This document shows, one piece after another, positions 1 through 8,193 of a stretch of 28,704 nt of DNA. A program made the position numbers and the translations under genes. The DNA lies in the NCBI GenBank assembly GCA_945971355.1, contig CAMFPD010000007.1:1-28704 (forward strand), written 5' to 3'. The stretch comes from an uncultured Lachnobacterium sp. GTDB taxonomy: Bacteria; Bacillota; Clostridia; Lachnospirales; Lachnospiraceae. Below the pieces are notes generated by a model. The model saw nothing but the letters and a program-made list of their open reading frames with translations. It was not told where the DNA came from and made no database searches. Positions within the stretch are counted from its first letter, which is position 1, and the number at the start of each line of letters is the position of its first letter.

Positions 1-43
1 TTCGCCTTAGTCTCGTGGGCTCGGAGATGTGTATAAGAGACAG
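1..43. other. Untrimmed Illumina Nextera adapter
   Basis: The first 43 bases are the Nextera read-2 transposase adapter, ending in the mosaic end AGATGTGTATAAGAGACAG, preceded by the reverse complement of index TAAGGCGA (known as N701). The same 43 bases recur in reverse complement at the other end. This is library sequence, not genome; biological sequence starts at about 44. A TATAAT at 45-50 could be a -10 box for the next gene, but any -35 has been replaced by adapter. Confidence 0.98.
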
Positions 44-96
44 ATATAATATGTACTACCAAAAACAATTAGAAACATTATGAAAAGAGGTTTTTT

Positions 97-414
97 ATGG
101 CAAATGAAGAAAAGGTAACACCTGTTACAGAAGATGAAATTGATAATGTACGTGTGACTCTGGATTTAGATGACGGTTCTGTAGAATGTAAGATTTTAAC
201 TATTTTCGAAGCAGATAACCAGGACTACATTGCACTTATTCCTCTGGATGAAAAAGGAAATGAAAACGCTAACGGCGATGTGTATTTATATAGATATTTT
301 GAGGATGAGAATGGACTTCCATCTATCGAAAATATCGACTCTGAGGAAGAATATGAAATTGCAGCAGACCGTTTTGACGAAATTCTTGACGATGAAATGT
401 TTGACGAAATGTAA
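97..414 (+). CDS. DUF1292 family protein (YrzB-like)
   Basis: A 105-residue, very acidic protein. It has the usual DUF1292 layout: a short polar leader, then a beta-rich core around residues 17-70 (VRVTLDLDDGSVECKILTIF, then DYIALIPL, then VYLYRYFED), then an acidic tail rich in Asp and Glu. The family has no established biochemical function. In B. subtilis the homologue yrzB lies in the alaS-yrzL-yrrK-yrzB run, so the missing upstream neighbours may be ireB/yrzL and ruvX/yrrK (inference). AAGAGG lies six bases before the ATG. A strong hairpin terminator follows directly. The upstream promoter region is lost to the contig edge. Confidence 0.85.
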   Translation: MANEEKVTPVTEDEIDNVRVTLDLDDGSVECKILTIFEADNQDYIALIPLDEKGNENANGDVYLYRYFEDENGLPSIENIDSEEEYEIAADRFDEILDDEMFDEM

Positions 415-421
415 TTATATT

Positions 422-454
422 AAAAAGGAACCACTTTATTCATGGTTCCTTTTT
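422..454. terminator. Bidirectional intrinsic terminator
   Basis: A perfect 12-bp stem (AAAAAGGAACCA at 422-433 with TGGTTCCTTTTT at 443-454) with a 9-base loop. It ends in a T run on the plus strand and also gives a T run on the minus strand. It serves the DUF1292 gene and the convergent helicase gene, whose last codons and stop fall inside it. Confidence 0.92.
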
Positions 455-2296
455 TAATGCATTTTCCTTCTTTTGCTTGGTCTCCTGAACAAATCTTGAT
501 ATTGACGCATTTTTATCATTAATTGACTTAACAGAATATATACTTAGTCTTGTTTTTGCTCTTGTCATACCAACATAAAAAAGTCTGCGTTCCTCCTCAA
601 TATCCTTATCAAGAACAGCTTTTTTATAAGGCATAAGACCTTCATTTACATCAAGAATAAAAACATTCTCATATTCAAGACCCTTTGAGCTGTGTAAGGT
701 GGATATGGTAATAGCATTGGGATTGCTTGCCTTAAGTTCTGCCAGCTTTTTGAGTTCCTCTGTATATGCCTTAATATGTTCATTCCACTCCTCATAGGTT
801 TTGTAGCCTTTAGCACCAGACTGTATTTCATCAAGCACGTCAAAAAGCTCATCCTTATTAATTGACCTGTACTCTGCATACTCAACTAAGAAATCGTCAT
901 ACCCCACACCTCTTCGAATATAGTTAATTGCAGCATACGGACTCATTTTAGACAACATCTTCAGATCATACTCCAGTTTCTCTATTCTCTCTGCTATCCA
1001 TGGCTGCTCATCATACAATTTAATCCACTCATCAAAAGCCACAGTTTCCTCACTGAGAGAATTTCTGCTGAGATAACGCTTAGGTCTGTTCATAATCTGA
1101 TAAAAATCGCTACGTGTTCTGCCGCCTCCAGCCAGTCTCAAATATGTAAAAATATCCCTTGCAATCCAATGGTCGTAAAGATTCGGAATTCTATCCTTCG
1201 TCTTAAAAGGCAGATTATACTCCATTAACTGCTCAATCAATTGTCTTGGCTGAATATTTGTACGCATCAAAACAGCTATATCCGAAAATTGTGTCCCACT
1301 TTTTATAAGTTTGTCTATCTCTCTTATCAGATACAAATTTTCATCTCTTCTGCTCTCAAATGTAATATATTCTACAGGAGTTTCATCTGTTTTTGCTGCT
1401 GATATTTCCTTATCGAATCTCTCTGTATTATATGATATAAGATTTTTTGAAGTTTCAACTATATACCTGCCACATCTGTAATTAGTATCCAGCAAAACCT
1501 GTTTTGCATCTGGATAGTCCTTAGCAAAATTAAGCATTATCTCAGGTTTTGAACCCCTAAATCTGTAGATACTCTGGTCATCATCTCCTACTATGAACAA
1601 ATTATTTTCAGGTAATGCTAACATTTTTATTATCTCATATTGGATACGATTTATATCCTGAAACTCATCTATCAGAATATATTTATACTTATTCTGCCAA
1701 AGTGACAAAATGTCCGGTCTTTGAATGAATAGCTCATAGGTATAAGTGAGCATATCATCAAAATCAATCAATTTGCTTCTGGATAAACATTCTTGATAGT
1801 CATTATATATTTTTCTGAATATCTCTGCGCTACACTGTCCAGAATAGAAATGCTTCAAATCAATCTGACCATTTTTAATTGTGCTTATTTCTCCAAACAA
1901 ATTCGATATAATCTCATTCTCATCATTATATTCCAGATTATAGTGAGATATAATTTCTCGCATATATCTATATTTCTGCTCATCAGTGACAATATTTGAG
2001 GCTTTGAAATTGTAAGCATATTTCAGCACCATAAAAAACACTGCATGAAAGGTACCAAATGTAACATTTGAAGGCACATTTCCCATAAGCTTACAAAACC
2101 TCTCCTTCATCTCTGTTGCTGCAGCCTTTGTAAATGTGATTACAAGAATATTTGAAGGATCTACACCATATTCTGTTATAAGTGATTTTGTTCTCTGTGT
2201 GATTACGGCTGTCTTCCCTGAACCGGGGCCTGCAAGAACAAGCATTGCGCCATCTCTATGAGAAATGGCGCTTGCTTGAGATTTGTTAAACTTCAT
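440..2296 (-). CDS. UvrD/PcrA-like superfamily 1A DNA helicase
   Basis: A 618-residue ATP-dependent 3'-5' DNA helicase of the UvrD/Rep/PcrA family, expected to act in repair or replication-fork processing. Visible motifs: Walker A GPGSGKT (23-29), motif Ia ITFTKAAATEMKERF (53-67), Walker B DEFQD (210-214), motif III GDDDQSIYRFRG (237-248), NYR (272-274), the late motif TLHSSKGLEY, and motif VI with YVGMTRAK. It is roughly 100 residues shorter than typical PcrA and ends soon after motif VI, so the C-terminal PcrA extension is missing; it may be a second UvrD-type helicase rather than the main PcrA. The ATG lies inside the end of gltX (11-bp overlap), which implies co-transcription and translational coupling; its own Shine-Dalgarno is weak. 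Confidence 0.93.
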   Translation of the reverse strand: MKFNKSQASAISHRDGAMLVLAGPGSGKTAVITQRTKSLITEYGVDPSNILVITFTKAAATEMKERFCKLMGNVPSNVTFGTFHAVFFMVLKYAYNFKASNIVTDEQKYRYMREIISHYNLEYNDENEIISNLFGEISTIKNGQIDLKHFYSGQCSAEIFRKIYNDYQECLSRSKLIDFDDMLTYTYELFIQRPDILSLWQNKYKYILIDEFQDINRIQYEIIKMLALPENNLFIVGDDDQSIYRFRGSKPEIMLNFAKDYPDAKQVLLDTNYRCGRYIVETSKNLISYNTERFDKEISAAKTDETPVEYITFESRRDENLYLIREIDKLIKSGTQFSDIAVLMRTNIQPRQLIEQLMEYNLPFKTKDRIPNLYDHWIARDIFTYLRLAGGGRTRSDFYQIMNRPKRYLSRNSLSEETVAFDEWIKLYDEQPWIAERIEKLEYDLKMLSKMSPYAAINYIRRGVGYDDFLVEYAEYRSINKDELFDVLDEIQSGAKGYKTYEEWNEHIKAYTEELKKLAELKASNPNAITISTLHSSKGLEYENVFILDVNEGLMPYKKAVLDKDIEEERRLFYVGMTRAKTRLSIYSVKSINDKNASISRFVQETKQKKENALKKEP

Positions 2297-3740
2297 TTAA
2301 TAACTCAATTCCCTTCTTGATTCTGGCAATTGACTCTTCTTTTCCAAGGACTTCCATAAGCTCTGTTGCCCCACCTGGAGTCATCTGTTTTCCAGATACA
2401 GCAGTTCTGATTGGCCACATGACGTACCCATTCTTGCAGCCTTTACTTGCAACATACTCACAGAGTGTAGCATATAAAGCATCATTACTGTAGTCATCCT
2501 GAGCCTCAAGAATAGGAAGAATCTCTGTTAACACCTCAAGTGAAGTCTCCGCATTAGTCTTCATCTTCTTATGTGTGTACATATCAACACTGTACTCAGG
2601 CAGTTCCTCGAAGAAATCAATATGATCCTTGATATCTGGGAAGATTTCTATACGAGACTGAACCATCTTAGCAATCTTCCTAAGGTCATAATCCTTAGTT
2701 ATAACTTCCTTGATATATGGCTCTGCCATCTCATAGAAAGTATCAAAATCAAGCTTCTTGATATATTCTCCATTCATCCATTTAAGCTTTGTATAATCAA
2801 ACACTGCCGGTGATTTGCTCATATGATGATAATCAAACTTCTCAACAAGCTCCTCAAGAGACATGATTTCCTGATTATCAGCTGGACTCCATCCTAAAAG
2901 TGCCACAAAGTTGACTATTGCTTCTGTCAAAAATCCCTGCTCCAACAAATCCTCAAATGAAGAATGTCCGCTTCTCTTAGAAAGCTTTTGATGTGTCTCA
3001 TCTGTAATCAGTGGACAGTGAACATATACAGGAACTTCCCAGCCAAATGCATCATATAGCCTATTGTACTTTGGCGAAGAAGAAAGATACTCATTACCTC
3101 TTACAACATGTGTTATTCCCATAAGATGATCATCTACTACATTAGCAAAGTTGTATGTTGGGAAGCCGTCAGACTTAATAAGAATCATATCATCAAGCTC
3201 AGAATTATCAACTGTAATATCTCCATAAATCTCATCCTTGAAGGTTGTTGTTCCCTCTGTAGGATTGTTTTGTCTGATTACATATGGCTTACCAGCTGCA
3301 AGATTTGCCTCAACCTCTTCCTTTGACAGGTGAAGACAATGCTTATCGTAAATAGAAATCTCTTTACCTGCAACTGTTGTTCTTAAGCTGTCAAGTCTCT
3401 CCTTATCGCAAAAGCAGTAATATGCCTCGCCCTTTTCCACTAACTTCTTGGCATACTCCAGATAAATACCAGCCGCCTGTCTCTCACTCTGTACATAAGG
3501 ACCACATCCTCCGTCCTTATCAGGTCCCTCGTCATGAATAAGACCTGTCTTCTCAAGAGTTCTATTGATAATATCAACTGCGCCTTCCACAAATCTTTCC
3601 TGGTCAGTATCCTCTATTCTCAAAATAAAATCTCCACCCTCATGCTTAGTAATTAAATAAGCATACAAAGCTGTACGAAGATTACCTACATGCATTCTTC
3701 CTGTTGGACTAGGTGCAAATCTCGTTCTAATTTTACTCAT
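2286..3740 (-). CDS. gltX: Glutamyl-tRNA synthetase (GluRS)
   Basis: A 484-residue class I aminoacyl-tRNA synthetase that charges tRNA-Glu in the cytoplasm. The HIGH-type signature reads PSPTGRMHVGN at residues 10-20, and the KMSKS-type loop reads KLSKR at 252-256. RIEDTDQERF (41-50) is typical of GluRS. Length is normal for bacterial GluRS. Whether it also charges tRNA-Gln (non-discriminating, with GatCAB) cannot be decided here. GAGGAG lies nine bases upstream of the ATG. Its own sigma-A promoter overlaps the end of cotJC, and the helicase gene follows with an 11-bp overlap. No T-box leader is visible in the 52-bp gap upstream. Confidence 0.97.
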   Translation of the reverse strand: MSKIRTRFAPSPTGRMHVGNLRTALYAYLITKHEGGDFILRIEDTDQERFVEGAVDIINRTLEKTGLIHDEGPDKDGGCGPYVQSERQAAGIYLEYAKKLVEKGEAYYCFCDKERLDSLRTTVAGKEISIYDKHCLHLSKEEVEANLAAGKPYVIRQNNPTEGTTTFKDEIYGDITVDNSELDDMILIKSDGFPTYNFANVVDDHLMGITHVVRGNEYLSSSPKYNRLYDAFGWEVPVYVHCPLITDETHQKLSKRSGHSSFEDLLEQGFLTEAIVNFVALLGWSPADNQEIMSLEELVEKFDYHHMSKSPAVFDYTKLKWMNGEYIKKLDFDTFYEMAEPYIKEVITKDYDLRKIAKMVQSRIEIFPDIKDHIDFFEELPEYSVDMYTHKKMKTNAETSLEVLTEILPILEAQDDYSNDALYATLCEYVASKGCKNGYVMWPIRTAVSGKQMTPGGATELMEVLGKEESIARIKKGIELLNEV

Positions 3741-3777
3741 TAATGTATATCTCCTCTAATATGTGTATTTCTTCGAA

Positions 3778-3806
3778 ATTATACTCCAAAAATCACGATT
3801 TATCAA
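3778..3806 (-). promoter_or_regulatory. Sigma-A promoter of gltX-helicase
   Basis: On the minus strand TTGATA (3801-3806), 17 bases, then TATAAT (3778-3783). The -35 box and part of the spacer lie inside the last codons of cotJC. It gives the synthetase vegetative transcription independent of the spore-coat operon upstream. Confidence 0.72.
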
Positions 3807-4398
3807 CGTCAAAATCAGGATTATAACTATAAAAGTTCTTACTATTCAGATCATCCTGTATCATTCTAAGTCCTTCACCAAATCTCTGAAAATGAACAAT
3901 CTCACGGGCTCTCAAAAATCTGATTGGGTCTGCAACCTCATTATCCTTAACAAGTCTTAGTATATTGTCATAGGTTGTTCTAGCCTTCTGTTCTGCCGCC
4001 ATATCTTCCACAAGGTCTGTAATTGGATCTCCCTTTGACTGGAACTCACATGCATTGAAAGGAACTCCACCTGCAGCCTGTGGCCAAATTCCTCCAGTGT
4101 GATCAATATAGTATGCTCCAAATCCCTCCTTTTCCAATTCTCTGGCGCTAAGACCTTTTGTAAGCTGTCTGACTATTGCTGCAACCATCTCAAGGTGCGC
4201 TAGTTCCTCAGTTCCTATATCTGTCAACAGTCCTGCAACTCTATTATTTTTCTGGGAATACCTCTGAGATAAATATCTCATGGACGCTCCCATTTCTCCA
4301 TCTGGTCCACCGTATTGCGACATGATAACCTTTGCAATTCTAGGGTTAGGAGTTGTAATATTTACCGGATACTGTAATCGTTTTTCATAATTCCACAT
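3793..4398 (-). CDS. cotJC: Spore coat protein CotJC (manganese-catalase family)
   Basis: A 201-residue protein starting MWNYEKRLQYPV, closely resembling B. subtilis CotJC, an inner spore-coat protein made in the mother cell. It belongs to the dimanganese catalase-like ferritin fold. Glu and His that are candidate metal ligands are visible in GTEELAHLEMVAAI, with a second conserved stretch YGGPDGEMGASMRYLSQRY. The ATG at 4398 shares one base with the cotJB stop (TAATG), and AAGGAG precedes it. An ATG 30 bp further upstream is in frame but lies inside cotJB and lacks homology to the family start, so I reject it. It is last in cotJABC; no terminator separates it from gltX. Confidence 0.95.
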   Translation of the reverse strand: MWNYEKRLQYPVNITTPNPRIAKVIMSQYGGPDGEMGASMRYLSQRYSQKNNRVAGLLTDIGTEELAHLEMVAAIVRQLTKGLSARELEKEGFGAYYIDHTGGIWPQAAGGVPFNACEFQSKGDPITDLVEDMAAEQKARTTYDNILRLVKDNEVADPIRFLRAREIVHFQRFGEGLRMIQDDLNSKNFYSYNPDFDVDKS

Positions 4399-4676
4399 TA
4401 TCGCATTCTCCTTTCTCTGTTTTCCCATGGATAAGGTTCTTTATTCCAATTCCACTCAGACAGGTTTGAGGCATTGCACAATGATAACAAGCCATATTTT
4501 GACTCGTATTTTCTTTTTAACTTATCTAAAACAGCCATACACTGATTATAGTATTCTAATGCATCAGCATCCTCTGGATGTGTATCAAGATACAACATCA
4601 TATCATCTGCGCAAAAGCACAATTGATTAATCCAAGTAAAAAGCTGTTCTTTATTCATACTATCTATATCGTTCAT
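4398..4676 (-). CDS. cotJB: Spore coat protein CotJB
   Basis: A 92-residue protein matching CotJB. The core LYLDTHPEDADALEYYNQ is the family hallmark, followed by YESKYGLL and a Trp-rich C-terminus (WNWNKEPYPWEN), as in B. subtilis. CotJB and CotJC are required together for coat deposition in Bacillus (family knowledge). GAGGGAGG lies upstream of the ATG. It overlaps cotJA by 17 bp and cotJC by 1 bp, so the three genes form a tightly coupled operon. Confidence 0.93.
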   Translation of the reverse strand: MNDIDSMNKEQLFTWINQLCFCADDMMLYLDTHPEDADALEYYNQCMAVLDKLKRKYESKYGLLSLCNASNLSEWNWNKEPYPWENRERRMR

Positions 4677-4824
4677 TCATGCCCTCCCTCTTACCTGTAA
4701 ATGGTTTGTTCAGTTCTGGAAATATTGTCCCAACCATAAATGCCTTAGAAGGATCATAAGGTTCTTTAAATTTTTGCCACGGAACATAAGCCATAGCAAC
4801 AACCCACTCGTCATGGTCTTTCAT
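4660..4824 (-). CDS. cotJA: Spore coat-associated protein CotJA (short form)
   Basis: A 54-residue gene that length-limited gene finding would miss. It reads MKDHDEWVVAMAYVPWQKF, later KAFMVGTIFPELNKPF, and ends KREGMNERYR. The MAYVPWQ segment and the GTIFPEL-Pro segment are CotJA hallmarks, and it sits directly before cotJB as expected. It is shorter than B. subtilis CotJA, which is typical of clostridial versions. GTGAGG lies seven bases before the ATG. It is first in the operon. CATATGTT at about 4855-4862 (minus strand) is a possible sigma-E -10 box, but I could not find a convincing -35. Confidence 0.88.
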   Translation of the reverse strand: MKDHDEWVVAMAYVPWQKFKEPYDPSKAFMVGTIFPELNKPFTGKREGMNERYR

Positions 4825-4865
4825 TTTTTACCTCACTTATTTGATTGTTCATTCCAACATATGCA

Positions 4866-4894
4866 AAAAAGTCTGTCAATGCGACAGACTTTTT
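4866..4894 (-). terminator. Intrinsic terminator of the DUF5717/DUF5716 operon
   Basis: A perfect 12-bp stem (AAAAAGTCTGTC with GACAGACTTTTT) and 5-base loop, about 30 bp after the stop of the coiled-coil membrane protein gene and followed on the minus strand by a T run. It insulates cotJABC from the operon upstream. Confidence 0.9.
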
Positions 4895-4923
4895 AGTATT
4901 TTTGTTAATTTCATGAATATTAT

Positions 4924-6087
4924 TTAGTTAATAGACATATTTAATTCTGCAACTCTTTTCATAATAGTATTTACCTGTTCTACCCTATCTCCCAACTGGT
5001 TTTTGTTGATTAAAATATCTCTCTTAAGCTCAGTTATAGCATTCAGATTATACTCCATTCTACCTCTAAGCTTCTGCTTTCTTGCTACCAGATCATGCTT
5101 CAATTCAACCATCTCTTTATTATCGATAATTGCCTTGGCGTAATTTACCCAGATTTTTTCATCATACAAATTGAATTTTTCGAGAGTTTTAACAAGCTCA
5201 TTATTATAGTATTCCAAATCATCATTAGTTTTTCTGAACTTTTCTCTCTCCTTAACAGCCTCAAGGTATAGTCCATATACCTCTTCGAGCTCATCTGCAT
5301 TTCTCACATGATATTTTTCACAGGCATAATCAACTGCATTTTTCATGTTTACATATTTGATCTTTACACGATTTTCCAAAGTGATTGCATAATTTCTATT
5401 TACATCACATTTCTGAATCTCGCTCTGACAATCCTGATATTTTAGGAATATGTAAGCCCCTACAAGGACGGCAATAAATGCTGAAATCACCATCATAAGT
5501 GAAGTATCCATCTCTGCAACAACAGATGAAACAAGGCAGAACACTACTGCCACCGCAAAGACAACAGTAAGAAGCACAGCTAATCTTCTTAGCTGTCTCA
5601 TTTCATCCTTGCAATCCTCTTTGGATATCTCCCAGGCTGTTTTTTCGCCTTCCAGGGTCTTTAAATCTCTATTTATTGAATTCAAATACTTTTCATTTGT
5701 TCTCAAGAGCTTAATAGACTTCGGAACATCGTCCTCCAGCTCCTGCATTTGTGCAAATTGAGAGTCAGAAATTTTTTGCTCCGTTTTAAGCATCTCTTTT
5801 CTTGCGGCATTAAGCTTTGCCACATTTGACGCAAGTTCAGCAACAATCTTTTTATCTTTCTCACCTAGTCCCTCTACAATCTTTACATCGTTTATATAGG
5901 AAGAAACTTTATCATACTCACTCTTTGCGTCCTCAAATTCTCTTGCAGCATCTATCATCTGCTCGCACATATCGACTACATGATATGTTTTCTGAGAGGG
6001 CTCAATTAGTTTCTCATATCTTTTTTCCTGTTCTAACTGTTCACCGTTTCCGTCTGTCTTCTTTTTTCTGAATTTTGAAAAAAACAT
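4924..6087 (-). CDS. Coiled-coil protein with a central two-helix membrane hairpin, function unknown
   Basis: A 387-residue protein. A basic N-terminus (MFFSKFRKKK) is followed by a long charged, heptad-like helical region, then two hydrophobic helices at about residues 169-190 and 197-216 separated by AEMDTS, then a second long charged coiled-coil region to the end. There is no signal peptide. The likely topology is both coiled coils in the cytoplasm with a short outside loop (inference). I chose the ATG at 6087, which lies just after the stop of the TPR gene with AGGG upstream; an in-frame ATG at 6129 would add 14 residues and overlap the TPR gene by 37 bp. It is last of the four-gene operon and probably its membrane anchor. 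Family not recognised. Confidence 0.8.
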   Translation of the reverse strand: MFFSKFRKKKTDGNGEQLEQEKRYEKLIEPSQKTYHVVDMCEQMIDAAREFEDAKSEYDKVSSYINDVKIVEGLGEKDKKIVAELASNVAKLNAARKEMLKTEQKISDSQFAQMQELEDDVPKSIKLLRTNEKYLNSINRDLKTLEGEKTAWEISKEDCKDEMRQLRRLAVLLTVVFAVAVVFCLVSSVVAEMDTSLMMVISAFIAVLVGAYIFLKYQDCQSEIQKCDVNRNYAITLENRVKIKYVNMKNAVDYACEKYHVRNADELEEVYGLYLEAVKEREKFRKTNDDLEYYNNELVKTLEKFNLYDEKIWVNYAKAIIDNKEMVELKHDLVARKQKLRGRMEYNLNAITELKRDILINKNQLGDRVEQVNTIMKRVAELNMSIN

Positions 6088-6092
6088 TTTAA

Positions 6093-6929
6093 TTATACCC
6101 TGCAAATCCTTCGATAATCCTCTTTCCATTTAAAAATAAGCTCTTTTATCTTCTTATTGTACAGAGCCTTGTCCCTGTCTGCAAGCATTGCAATTGCTTC
6201 CAATTCCTCCTCGAATTTGACAGTTTCCTCGTTTCTGCTTGCAATTGAAAGCTCGTTTTTAATCTCTACAATCCCCATATCATCAATATGATTTTCTGCA
6301 GCAGTTGCCAGAAAACCAGCCTCATCATGCATACATCTGTATGCCATAAGACATTCCCTTATCGACTCACTTTTTTCATTAAGTGAATACGCTTTTTTGT
6401 AGCATTTTATTGCTTCCTCAAATAAAAACATTCTGGCATATGCAGTTCCCAGATTATGCCATATATTCCCCACAATAATTGCATTTTCTTTTTTTGCTTC
6501 CTCACTGTCAAGAAGTCTTTTATATTCATATATGGCACTGAGAAATTTCTGATTTTCCATCAGCTTATCAGCTCTTATCTTACTACACTCAAAATCTGTC
6601 TTCTCCTCCATCTGACGGATTGCAAAAATTATTTCCTGCATTTCCTGCATAGTGCAATATCCTGATTCTTTCAGTATTTCCAGACAAAAATCAGAAAGCA
6701 AACCATTGCCATGCATTATTTCTCTTAATCTGGCAGCAAGTTTTGGAAGCTTCACCTCACCAAATATCCATGTACAAAGCTCCTCATTCATAAAATCCCT
6801 ATCCAGCAGATAGACATTATTCATAATATAGTAGCTTAACTCTTCCAGAGAATACAGATTAACAGAAATACCCTCAACATAGTAAGGCATAGCGGTTATA
6901 GATTCATTACATAATAATAATTCTCCCAT
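6093..6929 (-). CDS. TPR-repeat protein, function unknown
   Basis: A 278-residue all-alpha cytoplasmic protein. TPR-like units are visible at about 117-145 (ADKLMENQKFLSAIYEYKRL) and 155-186 (NIWHNLGTAYARMFLFEEAI, then the CYKKAYSLNE end). TPRs are protein-interaction modules. GGAGG lies five bases before the ATG, and the DUF5716 gene stops only 9 bp upstream, so the two are translated together. It may be an adaptor between the ATPase and the other operon products (inference from TPR biology and gene order). Confidence 0.82.
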   Translation of the reverse strand: MGELLLCNESITAMPYYVEGISVNLYSLEELSYYIMNNVYLLDRDFMNEELCTWIFGEVKLPKLAARLREIMHGNGLLSDFCLEILKESGYCTMQEMQEIIFAIRQMEEKTDFECSKIRADKLMENQKFLSAIYEYKRLLDSEEAKKENAIIVGNIWHNLGTAYARMFLFEEAIKCYKKAYSLNEKSESIRECLMAYRCMHDEAGFLATAAENHIDDMGIVEIKNELSIASRNEETVKFEEELEAIAMLADRDKALYNKKIKELIFKWKEDYRRICRV

Positions 6930-6938
6930 CAGTTCCTC

Positions 6939-8174
6939 CTACATTGTCATGGTGTAATGCCACACTTTATCCGTGCTTCTAAATAGTTCTCCAAATCCCA
7001 AGTCTCTGATTTCAATATCTATCTTATCATCTGCAACAGGGGTTGCAGTAATTCTGACTCTGGTTGTACGGTCTGGCCTTCTAGGTAAATCTGTAAGCTC
7101 CAAAGTTTCTATTTTTGCCTCCCTACTGTTAGGCAGCTGTTTCCAGAAATCAATCTCTGTAGTATCAGACAAAATAACCTCACACTGTCCCTTTGTCTCA
7201 AACCAATTCTTTCCAGCACTTATAATGTTATAAAATAATAATGCACCTTTACTTTTAACCTTAAGGCTAAGATTAAATTTAATCTCATTTTCTCCCATGT
7301 ATATAAAAGGCCATTTATCCTCCAAGTCTCTGGCTTTTGCTGCAAAACAGGAACCCTTTGAATAAAGATTTTTGCCCACAAATGCTCTTCTGCCTCTGCA
7401 CAATATATTAAGGCTGGACTGCATCCACTCCCCATCAAAGCCATCCCCAACCAGATAAACTGTTGAGATTATCTTATTCTCAAAAGCTTTTTGAATAATT
7501 CTCGAAAACTCTATATCAAGATCACCACTCATTGTCTTCTTAGGGCTTTCCTCAATTGTAATCACCTGTGGTGTAGTTCTCATATTTCTCTTTAATGCAA
7601 AATATCTGATATTAGTTTTATCGAACTCAAACAAATACACATCATGAAGCCATAATTCTTCCTTTTGATTAAGGGCAAAATAGTAAAAACTCTCCTTATG
7701 ATCAATAACCATAAACTGCTCTGGTTTTAATCCAAGCTTAGGCATGATTTTCCAGAACATTTCCATATTCTCCTTTGTTAATCGCTCAACTGTAATAACA
7801 AGCTTATCAAAACCAGAATAATTACCAAGCTTTTGCGGAAGAGCAATTATTTTCGATAGGAAAAGAGTGAGTAAATCCTCCGCAGGATAAGTTTCCTCAT
7901 CAATAACTATCTTGTCACCATTTACAGCACGCTTCATAAGCTGATCGACACAAATCATATCAGGATTCTGTGCCATTTTTTTAGCTTCATCACCATAATA
8001 CCACTGACCAAGCTCTTTTCGTTTTGCCAGAATAAGAGGAATCTGAAAATTCTCACTTCCAGCAATCGTACTAACCGTTTCCGGTTCTTTCATATTCAGT
8101 TGGAAATAACTTATCATGGCATATCTGTCATTTAAATCAATACCAAGATAATAACAATTCTTATTATTCTCCAT
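6939..8174 (-). CDS. DUF5716 family Hsp70/actin-like ATPase
   Basis: A 411-residue protein with Hsp70/actin-fold features. A phosphate-1-like motif YYLGIDLNDRYAMISYF lies at 8-24. The stretch LVITVERLTKENMEMF, followed by LGLKPEQFMVIDHKESFYYF (148-167), lines up with the Hsp70 segment before its second phosphate motif. A candidate phosphate-2 strand YLFEFDKTNIRYFAL lies at 180-194, and an adenosine-like motif LVGDGFDGEWM at 241-251. The C-terminal ~120 residues are beta-rich and could correspond to a substrate or partner domain. Adjacent DUF5716 and DUF5717 genes are, to my knowledge, typical of Lachnospiraceae, and neither has a known function. The motifs are degenerate, so ATP binding is plausible and hydrolysis uncertain. 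It lies 19 bp after DUF5717 with AGAGG upstream. Confidence 0.8.
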   Translation of the reverse strand: MENNKNCYYLGIDLNDRYAMISYFQLNMKEPETVSTIAGSENFQIPLILAKRKELGQWYYGDEAKKMAQNPDMICVDQLMKRAVNGDKIVIDEETYPAEDLLTLFLSKIIALPQKLGNYSGFDKLVITVERLTKENMEMFWKIMPKLGLKPEQFMVIDHKESFYYFALNQKEELWLHDVYLFEFDKTNIRYFALKRNMRTTPQVITIEESPKKTMSGDLDIEFSRIIQKAFENKIISTVYLVGDGFDGEWMQSSLNILCRGRRAFVGKNLYSKGSCFAAKARDLEDKWPFIYMGENEIKFNLSLKVKSKGALLFYNIISAGKNWFETKGQCEVILSDTTEIDFWKQLPNSREAKIETLELTDLPRRPDRTTRVRITATPVADDKIDIEIRDLGFGELFRSTDKVWHYTMTM

Positions 8175-8193
8175 ATATCCTCTTATTCAAAAA

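Noticed and set aside
3741..3792. T-box leader before gltX (also checked before alaS)
   Set aside because: The gaps are too short (52 bp here, 24 bp before alaS) and carry no T-box sequence or antiterminator structure.
4825..4865. Sigma-E promoter for cotJABC
   Set aside because: CATATGTT could be a -10 box, but no acceptable -35 lies at the right distance. A TTGACA inside the terminator with TGGAAT 17 bases later is an equally weak sigma-A alternative.
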